Below are positions 26,938-35,507 of a stretch of 64,000 bases of DNA, in pieces (positions within the stretch are counted from its first letter, which is position 1; every line of letters starts with the position of its first letter). Source of the DNA: Virgifigura deserti (GTDB taxonomy: Bacteria; Pseudomonadota; Alphaproteobacteria; Dongiales; Dongiaceae). A model generated the notes under the pieces. It was not told where the DNA came from and made no database searches. It saw only the letters and a program-made list of their open reading frames with translations. The position numbers and the translations under genes are program-made. The stretch covers positions 1 through 64,000 of the forward strand of contig QOZR01000003.1 in the NCBI GenBank assembly GCA_003576685.1, read 5' to 3'.

Positions 26938-27410
26938 AGCTTGCCACGGCGGTATTTGGAAGGTCTGCGGCGACAATCCCGGCGGTCCTCTCGATGCCAA
27001 TGGCAAAGGACCGCCGTGGCGCTCGCCGCGCGCATGCAGGCCGGGGCTCATGCATTTGCTTTGAATGGTGTCCCGCTGAAGATCGTCAATGGCGAGATCC
27101 TCGTCATCACGGGCCTTTCAGGATTCGGAGAGTCGACGATCGTGCGCACGAGCCCTTCAGCGCGCGCGAACCGCTGATCCGTCACCAGATACAGAATGAG
27201 TTTCTGCAGCTTCAGCAGCGGCTCTACAGAACGATCGTCTTTATCAAGTACGCTTCTCTGGCGGCGCTCCGCATGGCCGGCCGCGTCTGCGTGGCGCGGA
27301 ATAAGTTCGTGATCCAATCCGGCGCCGCCGAGGAGAGCGCTACGCGTCCTGCGGATGCCGCGTACGAGCTTTCGCCGGAGATTCGCCCGTCGCCAACTCT
27401 CACCAAGTGA
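26938..27410 (+). pseudogene. Decayed ProV-like glycine betaine/quaternary-amine ABC transporter ATPase
   Basis: Homologous blocks lie in three different frames. GIWKVCGDNP (26951-26980) matches the ProV N-terminal WKVFG signature. GEILVITGLSGFGESTIVR (27091-27147) is a Walker A region with the essential Lys replaced by Glu. EPFSAREPLIRHQIQNEF...RTIVFI, followed by GRVCVARNKFVIQSG and TRPADAAYE (27150-27370), is the Walker B and C-terminal part of ProV (DEPFSALDPLIR, THD region, NPADAYV). The segment between Walker A and Walker B is deleted. It is clearly non-functional, and points to a former betaine-type importer in this locus. Confidence 0.75.
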
Positions 27411-27471
27411 GGAGGTCAGAGCAGAAAATACTACGCGTTTCAAACAAGTAGAATAATTAGGGAGGTGAACC

Positions 27472-27651
27472 ATGGGACCAAATGATGAACCGGCTTACAG
27501 AGACGTCGACGTTGATCCCGAGGAATACATCACGCAGGCCCTGAAAGCAGGCACGCTCGTTGGCACGGGACACACCACGAAGGATCTGTGGATGCTGTTC
27601 CTTCTCGGCGTCGTCTGCCCTGCCCTGATTCTCGCGTGGGGGTGGATGTAA
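27472..27651 (+). CDS. 59-residue single-pass membrane protein coupled to the NCS1 permease
   Basis: The ATG at 27472 is preceded by GGGAGGTGA at ideal spacing. The product starts MGPNDEPAYRDVDVDPEEYI, an acidic hydrophilic part of about 37 residues, then has one membrane helix (WMLFLLGVVCPALILAWGWM). Its TAA stop shares one base with the ATG of the permease (27651), so the two are translationally coupled. A role as a small accessory subunit of the permease is inferred; no known family was recognised. Confidence 0.8.
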   Translation: MGPNDEPAYRDVDVDPEEYITQALKAGTLVGTGHTTKDLWMLFLLGVVCPALILAWGWM

Positions 27652-29090
27652 TGGGCACCGCCAAAATGAAAGGACCACCCGAGGCGAGGATCGGCAGCCT
27701 TCCTTTGCCGCTTTCCGAACGCACATGGAGCGGCTGGCTGGTCGCGGGCGTCTGTGCGACCGCGGGGATCGGGACCTGGTCGTTCGTCGTAGGCGGGTTT
27801 ACCGCCTACTACGTTCCGGCAGGTGAAGGAACGGCAACAATGATCGCGGGCGCCCTGATCGGCCAGTTGCTGGTCACGCTTTCTCAGGTTCCGCCAGTGG
27901 CGAAGTACGGAATTGAGACCCTGGCGTCGACCAAGCCGCAACTCGGCATCCGCGGCTCCTACTTTGCCCTGATCGTGCAGTACGCCACCCTCATCGGCTG
28001 GAACTGCGTGCTCATGATATTCTTCGGCAGAGCCGTAGCGTCAGTCCTCATCGAAACCGGTATCATAGGGCCTGTCCAGGCAGATGCGGTCGCGATCGCG
28101 TCGTCGCTGATCGGCGCCGGGGTCGTCTTTTGGCTCCTCACGGGCGGCTCCACGAGCTTGAAATATGCGGGGTCGATCATCGCCGTCGGAGTCTCGATCA
28201 TCGGCCTCTGGATGTATGGCATGCTCTTCAATGCCTACGGCCTTGACGCGATAGCGGCGGCCGCGCCACTCGCGCCGATCGAGAACGATCGGCTCATGAA
28301 CTTCACCGTTGGAACCGAACTGCTGATCCTGTCGACACTGGGATGGTGGGCCTACATGGGCAGCTTGTTCCGCATGCTGAACTGCGTCAGCAAGGGAGTG
28401 GTGCCGTCCATGCTGTCGCTCGGGTTCGGCTGGGCGGCCGTTGGCCTGATCGGCCTCTATTCTGCCCTCGTGGTCGGCGAACCGGACCCGACAGTCTGGA
28501 TGCTCCAAATCGCGGGACCTGTCGCCGGCGTTTGCGTTCTGGTCTTTGTCGCCCTGGCCAACATTGGTTCAGCGCTTGTCGGTGCCCATGCGGCTACGCT
28601 GGGCATCGGTCAGATCCCCGCGGTCGCGCGACGCTTCGGCTGGAAGATGAAGGCCTTCATCGTGCTGATCCCAATGCTGTTGGCGCTCCTGTTCTTTCCG
28701 GGACCATTCTACGACAACATCGGAACGTTCATGGCTTTCATCGGCATCATCATTGCGCCGATTTGCGGTGTGCAGATCGTCGACTGGTTCGTATTCAAGC
28801 GGCTCGACGATCTGGATCTGGTTTCGCTCTATCAGCACGATTCACGGTCACGCTACTGGTATCTGTATGGCTTCAACCCCGCAGGGATCGCGGCACTCGT
28901 CATCGGCGCAGTCGTCTATATGCTTCTGCTGGACCCATTGACGTTCGTGCCCAACAGTACGTTGTTGAGGTATCTCACAGCCTCGATACCGTCAGCTCTT
29001 GCCGGCGCTGTGACCTACTGGGGTCTCACCAAGGCGCTTCGAATGGATGCCCGGGAAGGCACCTACCGGCTAAGAGAGCGGGACGTTTGA
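27651..29090 (+). CDS. NCS1-family permease (cytosine/purine/allantoin/hydantoin type)
   Basis: 479 residues from the ATG at 27651; upstream in-frame codons overlap the small membrane protein. About 12 membrane helices are seen. The N-terminal PLSERTWSGWLVAGVCATAGIGTWSFVVGG is the start region of NCS1 transporters, and SLKYAGSIIAVGVSIIGLWM and GVQIVDWFVFKRL also fit. NCS1 proteins symport nucleobases, hydantoins, allantoin or thiamine with H+ or Na+. Here it follows the amine-oxidation operon, so an N-methylated heterocycle is conceivable; substrate unassigned. Confidence 0.88.
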   Translation: MGTAKMKGPPEARIGSLPLPLSERTWSGWLVAGVCATAGIGTWSFVVGGFTAYYVPAGEGTATMIAGALIGQLLVTLSQVPPVAKYGIETLASTKPQLGIRGSYFALIVQYATLIGWNCVLMIFFGRAVASVLIETGIIGPVQADAVAIASSLIGAGVVFWLLTGGSTSLKYAGSIIAVGVSIIGLWMYGMLFNAYGLDAIAAAAPLAPIENDRLMNFTVGTELLILSTLGWWAYMGSLFRMLNCVSKGVVPSMLSLGFGWAAVGLIGLYSALVVGEPDPTVWMLQIAGPVAGVCVLVFVALANIGSALVGAHAATLGIGQIPAVARRFGWKMKAFIVLIPMLLALLFFPGPFYDNIGTFMAFIGIIIAPICGVQIVDWFVFKRLDDLDLVSLYQHDSRSRYWYLYGFNPAGIAALVIGAVVYMLLLDPLTFVPNSTLLRYLTASIPSALAGAVTYWGLTKALRMDAREGTYRLRERDV

Positions 29091-29395
29091 AAGCGAACGG
29101 CAGAACGTCGAATGAACCCGGGCGAACGGTTCGTGAGCGGCAACGAACGCTGAATCGCTCTGCCCGGGCATTGGCAAAATCCGTGAGAGTGTCGCGGAAT
29201 TACGTCTCAGCCGTCGAGATGGGGCTTACCCCGCGCGCGACGGCTGAGACGAGGCGACCAGCCGCGCCGCGCCGTAGCGTGTTGCGCGGCTTCACAATCA
29301 GCCTCGAGATTTCGTTGCAGAACGCAGTCCAATCCAAGCGAGGCAGTTCGTCTACTACTTCCTTAGCTGGGCAGGAGCGGGCTTGATCCAAGCAT
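29091..29395. other. Non-coding stretch with a possible helix-turn-helix gene remnant
   Basis: No intact gene. A short rightward reading around 29150-29240 gives ALAKSVRVSRNYVSAVEMG, which looks like the recognition region of an XRE-type HTH domain, but no full domain exists. A 14-bp inverted repeat (29203-29216 with 29238-29251) overlaps it. Confidence 0.35.
29203..29251. repeat. 14-bp inverted repeat
   Basis: CGTCTCAGCCGTCG (29203-29216) and CGACGGCTGAGACG (29238-29251) are perfectly complementary around a 21-base loop, downstream of the permease gene. Confidence 0.7.
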
Positions 29396-29434
29396 TCATT
29401 GTCACCCGCGGGTCAACCCTGCGGGTGACAATGA
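29396..29434. terminator. Bidirectional hairpin between the permease and ahpD genes
   Basis: TCATTGTCACCCGC (29396-29409) and GCGGGTGACAATGA (29421-29434) form a perfect 14-bp stem; the loop contains a second GGGTCAACCC dyad. It sits 10 bases past the end of ahpD and between convergent genes. Confidence 0.7.
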
Positions 29435-29443
29435 AGGAAATGG

Positions 29444-29995
29444 TCAAGCAGCCGCGCGGGTCTCGCCAGCCAGCGCCGACTCCGCCTCGAGAACCGTCGA
29501 CACGGCGTAGAGGACCGCCGCGATGCGGACGGCGTTCTGCACCGCTTCCTTGGTCAGCCCCTTGCCGACGACCTCGCGCTCATGCGCGTCGATGCAGGTG
29601 CCGCAGCCATTGACGGCCGAGACAGCGAGCGACCAGAGCTCGAAATCGACCTTGTCGACGCCGGGGTTGGCAAGGATGTTCATCCGCAGCTTGGCCGGCA
29701 TGGTGGCATATTCCTTGTTCCCGACCAGATGCGTGAAGCGGTAATAGATGTTGGTCATCGACATCATCGCCGAAGCGGCCTTCGCCGCCTGCAGCGCCGC
29801 CTCGTCGAGATGCTGGCGCGCCTCGTCGGCGATGGCGGTGATGACCTCGCCGTTGCGCGAGGCAACGGCGGCGGCAAGGATCGTGCCCCAGAGCTGTTGA
29901 GGCGTCAGGCCGGGCGTGCTGGGCAGACCCGACAGGTTGAGCTTCAGGTCCTTCGCATAATCAGGCAAGCGCGATTTGAGAGCGTCGATCGACAT
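29444..29995 (-). CDS. ahpD: Alkylhydroperoxidase AhpD
   Basis: 183 residues, full length. The catalytic motif is NGCGTCIDAHE with Cys131 and Cys134 and the conserved His. The N-terminal LKSRLPDYAKDLKLNL and SMTNIYYRFTHL are typical of true AhpD rather than the smaller CMD-like proteins. AhpD reduces AhpC and has weak peroxidase activity of its own. It is 83 bases downstream of ahpC and probably co-transcribed. Confidence 0.95.
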   Translation of the reverse strand: MSIDALKSRLPDYAKDLKLNLSGLPSTPGLTPQQLWGTILAAAVASRNGEVITAIADEARQHLDEAALQAAKAASAMMSMTNIYYRFTHLVGNKEYATMPAKLRMNILANPGVDKVDFELWSLAVSAVNGCGTCIDAHEREVVGKGLTKEAVQNAVRIAAVLYAVSTVLEAESALAGETRAAA

Positions 29996-30078
29996 GATAG
30001 TCCTCCGGTTGGGTCTCTTGACGGGGTAACGGGCGGACGCGGAATGCGCCCGCCCCCGGAAACGGATTTGCTACAGGC

Positions 30079-30618
30079 TTAGGCGGCCTGGAGCGTGTCC
30101 TCGCCCTTCTGCCAGTTGCAGGGGCACAGCTCGTCGGTCTGAAGCGCATCCAGAACGCGCAGGACCTCCTGCGGGTTGCGGCCGACATTCAGGTCGTTGA
30201 CCGATGCGAAGCGGATGATCCCCTCCGGATCGACGATGAAGGTCGCGCGCAGGGCGACACCCTCAGCCTTATCGAGAATGCCGAGAGCCGTCGACAGCTC
30301 GCGCTTGAGATCGGCCAGCATCGGGAACGGCAGATCCTTCAGATCCTCATGGTTCTGCCGCCAGGCCAGATGGACATACTCCGAGTCGATGCTCGCGCCC
30401 AGAACCTGAGCATCGCGATCGGCGAACTCCTCGTTCAGGGCGCCGAAGGCCGCAATTTCGGTCGGGCAGACGAACGTAAAGTCCTTGGGCCAGAAGAAAA
30501 CAACCGTCCACTTTCCCGGAAAGCTGTTCTGATTCAATTGGGTAAATGCGGTTTTCGGATCCGTCGAGACAACGGCCTGCAGATCGAATTCCGGAAACTT
30601 GTCGCCGACAGTGAGCAT
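30079..30618 (-). CDS. ahpC: Peroxiredoxin AhpC
   Basis: 179 residues. The peroxidatic Cys51 is in FTFVCPTEIAAF, and the C-terminal ELCPCNW carries the resolving cysteines, as in AhpC partners of AhpD. It reduces hydrogen peroxide, organic peroxides and peroxynitrite in the cytoplasm. No ahpF is present; AhpD is the dedicated reductant. The divergent oxyR starts 103 bases away. Confidence 0.95.
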   Translation of the reverse strand: MLTVGDKFPEFDLQAVVSTDPKTAFTQLNQNSFPGKWTVVFFWPKDFTFVCPTEIAAFGALNEEFADRDAQVLGASIDSEYVHLAWRQNHEDLKDLPFPMLADLKRELSTALGILDKAEGVALRATFIVDPEGIIRFASVNDLNVGRNPQEVLRVLDALQTDELCPCNWQKGEDTLQAA

Positions 30619-30671
30619 GGAGGCTTCTCCTTGGTTCGGGTTCAGTGCTTTCTTAAGTAGGCCGCCGGCTG

Positions 30672-30721
30672 TGATAGGTCCAATTGCATTATCTTTTCCT
30701 TTTGATATGATATCCCTATCA
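30672..30721. promoter_or_regulatory. Possible OxyR operator between ahpC and oxyR
   Basis: TGATAG (30672-30677) and CTATCA (30716-30721) form an inverted repeat with their centres about 44 bases apart, and the sequence between is AT-rich. ATAG/CTAT half-sites are the core of OxyR sites. The second half-site abuts the oxyR ATG, consistent with autorepression. Confidence 0.45.
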
Positions 30722-31642
30722 ATGAGCCTGACCCTGAGACAACTGCGCTATCTGGTCGCCGTCGCGGACAGCCTGCATTTCCGCAAGGCTGCGGCGGCCT
30801 GCCACGTCAGCCAGCCGGCGCTCACCACGCAAATCCAGGAACTGGAAGACCGGCTGGGCGTCCAGCTGATCGAACGCACCCGACGCAAGGTCTTGCTGAC
30901 GCCGATCGGGACCGAGATCGTCACTCGCGCCCGCTCCCTGCTGGACGAGGTGGAGCAGATCGAGGAAATCGCGCGGCGGCGCCACAAGCCGCTGGTCGGG
31001 CCGCTCCGCCTCGGCGTCATCCCGACCGTCGGGCCCTATCTGCTGCCGCGCACCCTTCCCTCCGTGCGGACGGCCTATCCGGACCTGCAGCTTTTCCTGC
31101 GCGAGGATCAGACCGAACGGCTGCTGGAGCGGCTGCGGCTCGGTCAGCTCGATCTTCTCCTGCTGGCGCTGCCCGTGAGCGAGGCGGAGTTCGATTGTTT
31201 GCCGCTGTTCGACGAGCCGTTCCTGTTGGCCGCCCCGCCGGGACACCGATTGGCGGAGAAGCCCGATCTTGCCGAGAGCTCCCTCGCCGGGGAAGGCGTC
31301 CTGCTGCTCGAGGAAGGGCACTGCCTGCGTGACCAGGCACTCGCAGTCTGCCGTCTGGCGGGTGCTGTCGAGGCCGATACCTTTCAGGCCACCAGCTTGA
31401 ACACGCTGACGCAGATGGTGGCGAACGGCCTTGGCGTGACCCTTCTGCCGTCCCTCGCTGTGGAGGTCGAGGTCCACTCCGACAGCCGCATCGTCACGCG
31501 CCCGTTCGCAAGCCCGCCGCCACAGCGGCGCATCGCGCTGGTCTGGAGGCGAAGCTCCGGCCGGGCACACGAATTCCGCCTCCTCGGCGACTGCCTCCGC
31601 GCGAATCTGCCGGAGGGGGTATCGGTGGTCGGAGCCACATAG
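30722..31642 (+). CDS. oxyR: Peroxide-sensing LysR-family regulator OxyR
   Basis: 306 residues from the ATG at 30722; upstream in-frame codons cover the ahpC promoter. The N-terminal HTH is LRQLRYLVAVADSLHFRKAAAACHVSQPALTTQIQELE. The redox pair Cys201 and Cys210 sits in EEGHCLRDQALAVC, matching the Escherichia coli Cys199/Cys208 segment. Oxidation to a disulfide switches on peroxide defence genes. It is divergent from ahpC-ahpD, its likely targets. Confidence 0.94.
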   Translation: MSLTLRQLRYLVAVADSLHFRKAAAACHVSQPALTTQIQELEDRLGVQLIERTRRKVLLTPIGTEIVTRARSLLDEVEQIEEIARRRHKPLVGPLRLGVIPTVGPYLLPRTLPSVRTAYPDLQLFLREDQTERLLERLRLGQLDLLLLALPVSEAEFDCLPLFDEPFLLAAPPGHRLAEKPDLAESSLAGEGVLLLEEGHCLRDQALAVCRLAGAVEADTFQATSLNTLTQMVANGLGVTLLPSLAVEVEVHSDSRIVTRPFASPPPQRRIALVWRRSSGRAHEFRLLGDCLRANLPEGVSVVGAT

Positions 31643-31650
31643 CTCTCCTC

Positions 31651-31706
31651 TCATCCTTCGACAGGCTCAGGATGAGGACCTCATGGTGAGCTTGTCGAAC
31701 CATGGG
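31651..31706. repeat. Palindromic repeat of the TTCGACAGGCTCAGGATGAGG type
   Basis: TTCGACAGGCTCA (31657-31669) and TGAGCTTGTCGAA (31687-31699) form an imperfect long hairpin around GATGAGG/CCTCAT. Elements of this kind are dispersed in many alphaproteobacterial genomes. It lies between convergent oxyR and nudix genes and provides the last codons of the nudix gene. Confidence 0.75.
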
Positions 31707-32142
31707 GGGGCGTCAGCCGCTCCGCCGAGAGGCGAATCACCTCCTCGACATCGGCCGACAGGATCATCTCCCCGCGCGCCAGATCGTCAGGCCGAACCCA
31801 GGCCACGGCATCGGCGTCATCGTCGGCGACTCCCTCCCCCGCCTGCCAGATGCCGAGCACCGCAACCAGGGTGAACTGGTAGCGCACCCTCCCCGCCTCG
31901 TCCCGCTCGATCACATCAACCGCCGTCACCACCTCGGACGGTTCGGCGACGACGCCGGTCTCCTCCCGGAGCTCGCGCATCGCCGCGTCGAAGATCGTCT
32001 CGCCGAGATGCTGTTTGCCGCCGGGGAAGCCCCACTTCCCGGCATCGGGCGGATTCGCCCGGCGGACCAGCAGGACCGAATCCTCCCGCCACACCACTGC
32101 GATCACGCCGACTACCGGTCGATCTGGATATGAGCGGGTCAT
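31681..32142 (-). CDS. NUDIX hydrolase
   Basis: 153 residues. The Nudix box GGKQHLGETIFDAAMRELREETGV (residues about 41-64) is complete, preceded by GKWGFPG. It is related to ADP-ribose/NADH pyrophosphatases of the MutT type. The ATG at 32142 overlaps the thiQ stop by four bases, so it belongs to the thiamine operon and may hydrolyse a thiamine-related or damaged pyrophosphate; that role is inferred. The last residues (PPHGSTSSP) are encoded by a dispersed palindromic repeat. Confidence 0.9.
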   Translation of the reverse strand: MTRSYPDRPVVGVIAVVWREDSVLLVRRANPPDAGKWGFPGGKQHLGETIFDAAMRELREETGVVAEPSEVVTAVDVIERDEAGRVRYQFTLVAVLGIWQAGEGVADDDADAVAWVRPDDLARGEMILSADVEEVIRLSAERLTPPHGSTSSP

Positions 32143-32876
32143 GGCGCCTCGCCGGACTCCAGTTCGCCGAGATAGGCGCGCAGCTCGGGCGCACTCTCTC
32201 CCGCCAGCAGTCGGCTGGTCTCATCCACCGCGAGGATCTTGCCCGCATGAACGAACGCAGTGCGTGCGGCAGCATAGCGGGCGTCTTCCGGGTGGTGGCT
32301 GACGAGCAGCACGGTCAAGCCACGCGCCTTGCGCATTTCATCGACGAGGTCGAGCATCTCGCGCCGCAATGCGGGCCCGAGCGCGGCGAACGGCTCGTCC
32401 AGCAGGAGGATCGGCCGGTTGCGCACGAGGCTGCGCGCCAGGGCAACGCGCTGACGCTCGCCACCGGAAAGCTGTCCCGGCAGGCGCCGCTCTAACCCGT
32501 CGAGCCCCACCTGCTTCAGCGCATGATAGACCCGCTCGCGATCCGCCGCAGTCAGCCGCAGGCCCGGATGGATACCCAGCCCGACATTGGCGGCGGCGTC
32601 GAGATGGGCGAACAAATTGTGGTCCTGAAACAGGGTCGTCACCGGCCGCGCCGCCGGCGACAGGCCCGTCACGTCGCGGCCGTCGATCCGCACGCGGCCG
32701 GACTCCGGCCGGTCGAACCCGGCGATCAGCGACAGCAGGGTGCTCTTGCCGGCGCCGCTCGGCCCGATGATCGCCAGCATCTCGCCCGACTCGACCCGCA
32801 GGGTGAAGGACATCACCATGTCCTCATAGCGGAATGTCAGGTTTTCGATATCAAGCTCGGCCACGGCCGCCGACAC
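32139..32876 (-). CDS. thiQ: Thiamine/TPP ABC transporter ATP-binding protein ThiQ
   Basis: 245 residues, a short ABC ATPase without a TOBE domain as expected for ThiQ. Walker A GPSGAGKST (38-46), Q-loop LFQDHNLFAHL, signature LSGGERQR, Walker B ILLLDEPFAALG and switch His in LVSHHPEDA are present. It overlaps thiP by 26 bases. With ThiB and ThiP it imports thiamine and its phosphates. Confidence 0.93.
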   Translation of the reverse strand: MSAAVAELDIENLTFRYEDMVMSFTLRVESGEMLAIIGPSGAGKSTLLSLIAGFDRPESGRVRIDGRDVTGLSPAARPVTTLFQDHNLFAHLDAAANVGLGIHPGLRLTAADRERVYHALKQVGLDGLERRLPGQLSGGERQRVALARSLVRNRPILLLDEPFAALGPALRREMLDLVDEMRKARGLTVLLVSHHPEDARYAAARTAFVHAGKILAVDETSRLLAGESAPELRAYLGELESGEAP

Positions 32877-34440
32877 CCCGTTCGATGATGACGAAGAGCA
32901 GCAGGCAAAGGCCCACCAGGACCAGCGCCGTCACCGCCGCCTGCTCCATCTGATAGCTGGCCATCCGTTGATACATGAGCAACGGCAAGGTCGTCGTGTC
33001 CTGCGTCCCGAAAAGCGCGATCGCCCCGAGGTCGCCGGTGGCGAGTGCCGCGCAGAGCGCCAGCGCGAGCCCAGCCGAGCGGCGCACCGCCGGCCATTCG
33101 ACGAGGCGGAAGCGGTTCCAGCCGCTGATGCCGAGACTGGCGCAGAGCCGATCATGCTGCTCGGCCACGCGCATGACCGGCGGCCCGAGAACCCGGATGA
33201 CATAGGGCAGCCCCATGATCGCGTTGACGATGACGACAAGGACCAGCGCCAGGGCGAACACGTCGGCAATCGGCGACAGCAGGACGAAGAAGCCGGTGCC
33301 GAGAACCAGCGGCGTGACCACGAGCACCGCCGAGCCGCTGACCTCGATCGCGTCCGCGGCCCGCGGGCGATATCGCCGCAAGCGCAGCTCCCGGCTCGTC
33401 AACAGCATCGCCCAGCCGAAAGCGAGCGAGAGGACGCCGGCCGCGAGTGCGACGCCGAGGCTGCGCAGCGCAGCGTCCCAAAGCCGCGGATCGCCCAGTA
33501 CCACGCCGATCGGCCCGGTCACGCCCGCATAAAGCACAGCAAGGATCGGCAGCAGAACAAGCGTCGTCCCCGCCGCGATCGCGATGGCGTCGGCGATCCG
33601 GCCGCCGAGCGGCGCTAGGTCCGGGCGATCGTGCGGGCGCTGTGGCGTCGGAGCGAGCGTCACCGGGCGCGCCAGGCTCTGGCCGAGCGCGATCAGCGCG
33701 CCGCACAGCAGCAGCTGTACCAGCGCCAGCAGCACCGCGCGGCCGAGATCGAACTCGAACCGCAGCGCCTGATAGATCGCCACCTCCACCGTCGTCGAGG
33801 CGGGCCCGCCGCCGAGCGTCAGGACCACCGCGAAGCTGGTGAAGCAGAGCATGAAGACGAGGCCGGCCACGCCGGGAAGAACCTGTCGCAGCAGCGGCCA
33901 TTCGATCAGCCGGAAAATCTGCCCCGAGCGCATGCCGAGCTGCGCCGAGAGCCGCCACAGCTCTCCCGGGATCGCCTGCCAGACCGGCAGCATCAACCGC
34001 ACGGCAAGCGGCAGGTTGAAGAAGACATGGGCGATCAGGATCCCCGGAAGGCCATAGAGATATTGCTGCGTCGGCAGCCCCAGGGCGGCCGTGAGCCTGT
34101 TCAGGAGGCCGACCTGCCCATAGATCGCGACGATGCCGAAGACCGCGACGATCGTCGGAATCACCAGAGGCAGACCGAACAGGCGAAGAATCGCCTCGCG
34201 GCCCGGGAACGCCTGCCGCCGCGCCAGCGCCCGCGCCACCGGAATCGCGAACCCGATGCTCAGAGCGGCGGACAGCGATGCCTGCCAGATGGTGAAGCTG
34301 ATGACATGGCGCAGATAGGCGTCGGCCCAGAGCGCGCCGAGGTCGATCGCCGGAGCGGTCCAGAGCAAGGCGCCGAGCGCGCCGCCGACCAGCAGCGCCA
34401 GGATTGCCAGAGCCACGCCGCCCGGCAGCAGCCGCGTCAT
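32851..34440 (-). CDS. thiP: Thiamine/TPP ABC transporter permease ThiP
   Basis: 529 residues with about 12 membrane helices in two homologous halves, the fused permease arrangement of ThiP/FbpB. The EAA-type loops are LWRLSAQLGMRSGQIFRLIEWP in the first half and CASLGISGWNRFRLVEWPAV in the second. It starts eight bases after thiB. Confidence 0.93.
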   Translation of the reverse strand: MTRLLPGGVALAILALLVGGALGALLWTAPAIDLGALWADAYLRHVISFTIWQASLSAALSIGFAIPVARALARRQAFPGREAILRLFGLPLVIPTIVAVFGIVAIYGQVGLLNRLTAALGLPTQQYLYGLPGILIAHVFFNLPLAVRLMLPVWQAIPGELWRLSAQLGMRSGQIFRLIEWPLLRQVLPGVAGLVFMLCFTSFAVVLTLGGGPASTTVEVAIYQALRFEFDLGRAVLLALVQLLLCGALIALGQSLARPVTLAPTPQRPHDRPDLAPLGGRIADAIAIAAGTTLVLLPILAVLYAGVTGPIGVVLGDPRLWDAALRSLGVALAAGVLSLAFGWAMLLTSRELRLRRYRPRAADAIEVSGSAVLVVTPLVLGTGFFVLLSPIADVFALALVLVVIVNAIMGLPYVIRVLGPPVMRVAEQHDRLCASLGISGWNRFRLVEWPAVRRSAGLALALCAALATGDLGAIALFGTQDTTTLPLLMYQRMASYQMEQAAVTALVLVGLCLLLFVIIERGVGGRGRA

Positions 34441-34447
34441 TGCAGGG

Positions 34448-35452
34448 TCACTGACTCATCGCGGCGAGCCACTCGTCGATCCACCGCTTGCGGTTGGCAG
34501 CGACCTCCTCGGGCGTGAACAGAAGCGCCTCCTCCGGCTTGACGAGCGTGTCGAAGGCCGGCGGCAGGCCATCCTCCAGCGCGATCACCGGATACATCCA
34601 GTTGCCGGTCGGGATCGTGCTCTGGAAGCCCGGCGAGACAACGAAATCAAGGAATTTCTGCGCCAACTCCGCATTGTCGGAGGTAGCCACCCGCCCGGCG
34701 ACCTCGATCTGAAGGTAATGCCCTTCGGTGAAGGAGGCGGCGGCGAATCGGTCGTCCTCCTCGGCGATCTGATGGTAGGCGGGCGAGGTCGTGTAGCTCA
34801 GCACCATCGGCGCCTCGCCTTCCATGAACAGGCCGTAGGACTCGCTCCATCCCTTGCTGACGGTGAGGATGCGCGGCTGCAGCTTGCGCCACGCCGCGTC
34901 CGCTTCGTCGCCATAGACCTTCTTCATCCAGAGCAGAAGGCCGAGGCCCGGCGTGCTGGTGCGCGGGTCCTGTATCAGGATCTTCTCCTCGGCATCGCCA
35001 TTGACGAGCTCATCGAGGCTCTCCGGCGGCTCCGCCAGCCGCGTCTTGTCATAGACGAAGGCGAAATAGCCATAATCGAACGGAATGAACAGGTCGTCGG
35101 TCCATTCCACCGGCAGGGTCAGATGCGAGAGGCCCGCCTCATGTGGCGCGAACAGGTCAGTCGCCGTCGCCTCCGCCATCAGGTTCATGTCGAGGCCAAG
35201 CACCACATCAGCCTTGGTGTTCACGCCCTCGAGCTGCAGCCGGCTGAGCAGCGTCACCCCATCTTCGAGCGAGACATAGTCGAGCTGGCAATCGCACTCC
35301 GCCTCGAACGCCTTCTCGATCGCCGGCCCCGGCCCCCATTCCGCGGTAAAGGAGCTGTAGGTATAGACGGTTAGGGTCGGCGTCTGCCCCCAGGCAGGCG
35401 CCGCAAGGCCGGCGCAGAGCAGGCCGACGGTCAAGGCTAGCGTATGTCGCAT
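34448..35452 (-). CDS. thiB: Periplasmic thiamine-binding protein ThiB
   Basis: 334 residues with a signal peptide (LALTVGLLCAGLAAPAWG). The mature start LTVYTYSSFTAEWGPGPAIEKAFE is characteristic of ThiB, and FDYGYFAFVYDK and PLTSSTP-like EKILIQDPRTSTPGLGLLLWM segments follow. It captures thiamine, TMP and TPP in the periplasm. It is the first gene after the TPP riboswitch. Confidence 0.94.
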   Translation of the reverse strand: MRHTLALTVGLLCAGLAAPAWGQTPTLTVYTYSSFTAEWGPGPAIEKAFEAECDCQLDYVSLEDGVTLLSRLQLEGVNTKADVVLGLDMNLMAEATATDLFAPHEAGLSHLTLPVEWTDDLFIPFDYGYFAFVYDKTRLAEPPESLDELVNGDAEEKILIQDPRTSTPGLGLLLWMKKVYGDEADAAWRKLQPRILTVSKGWSESYGLFMEGEAPMVLSYTTSPAYHQIAEEDDRFAAASFTEGHYLQIEVAGRVATSDNAELAQKFLDFVVSPGFQSTIPTGNWMYPVIALEDGLPPAFDTLVKPEEALLFTPEEVAANRKRWIDEWLAAMSQ

Positions 35453-35507
35453 GACGGTCCTCCATGGGCAGGCAAGGTCGGAGGGACCGCAACGATCTGC
35501 GCGCTCA

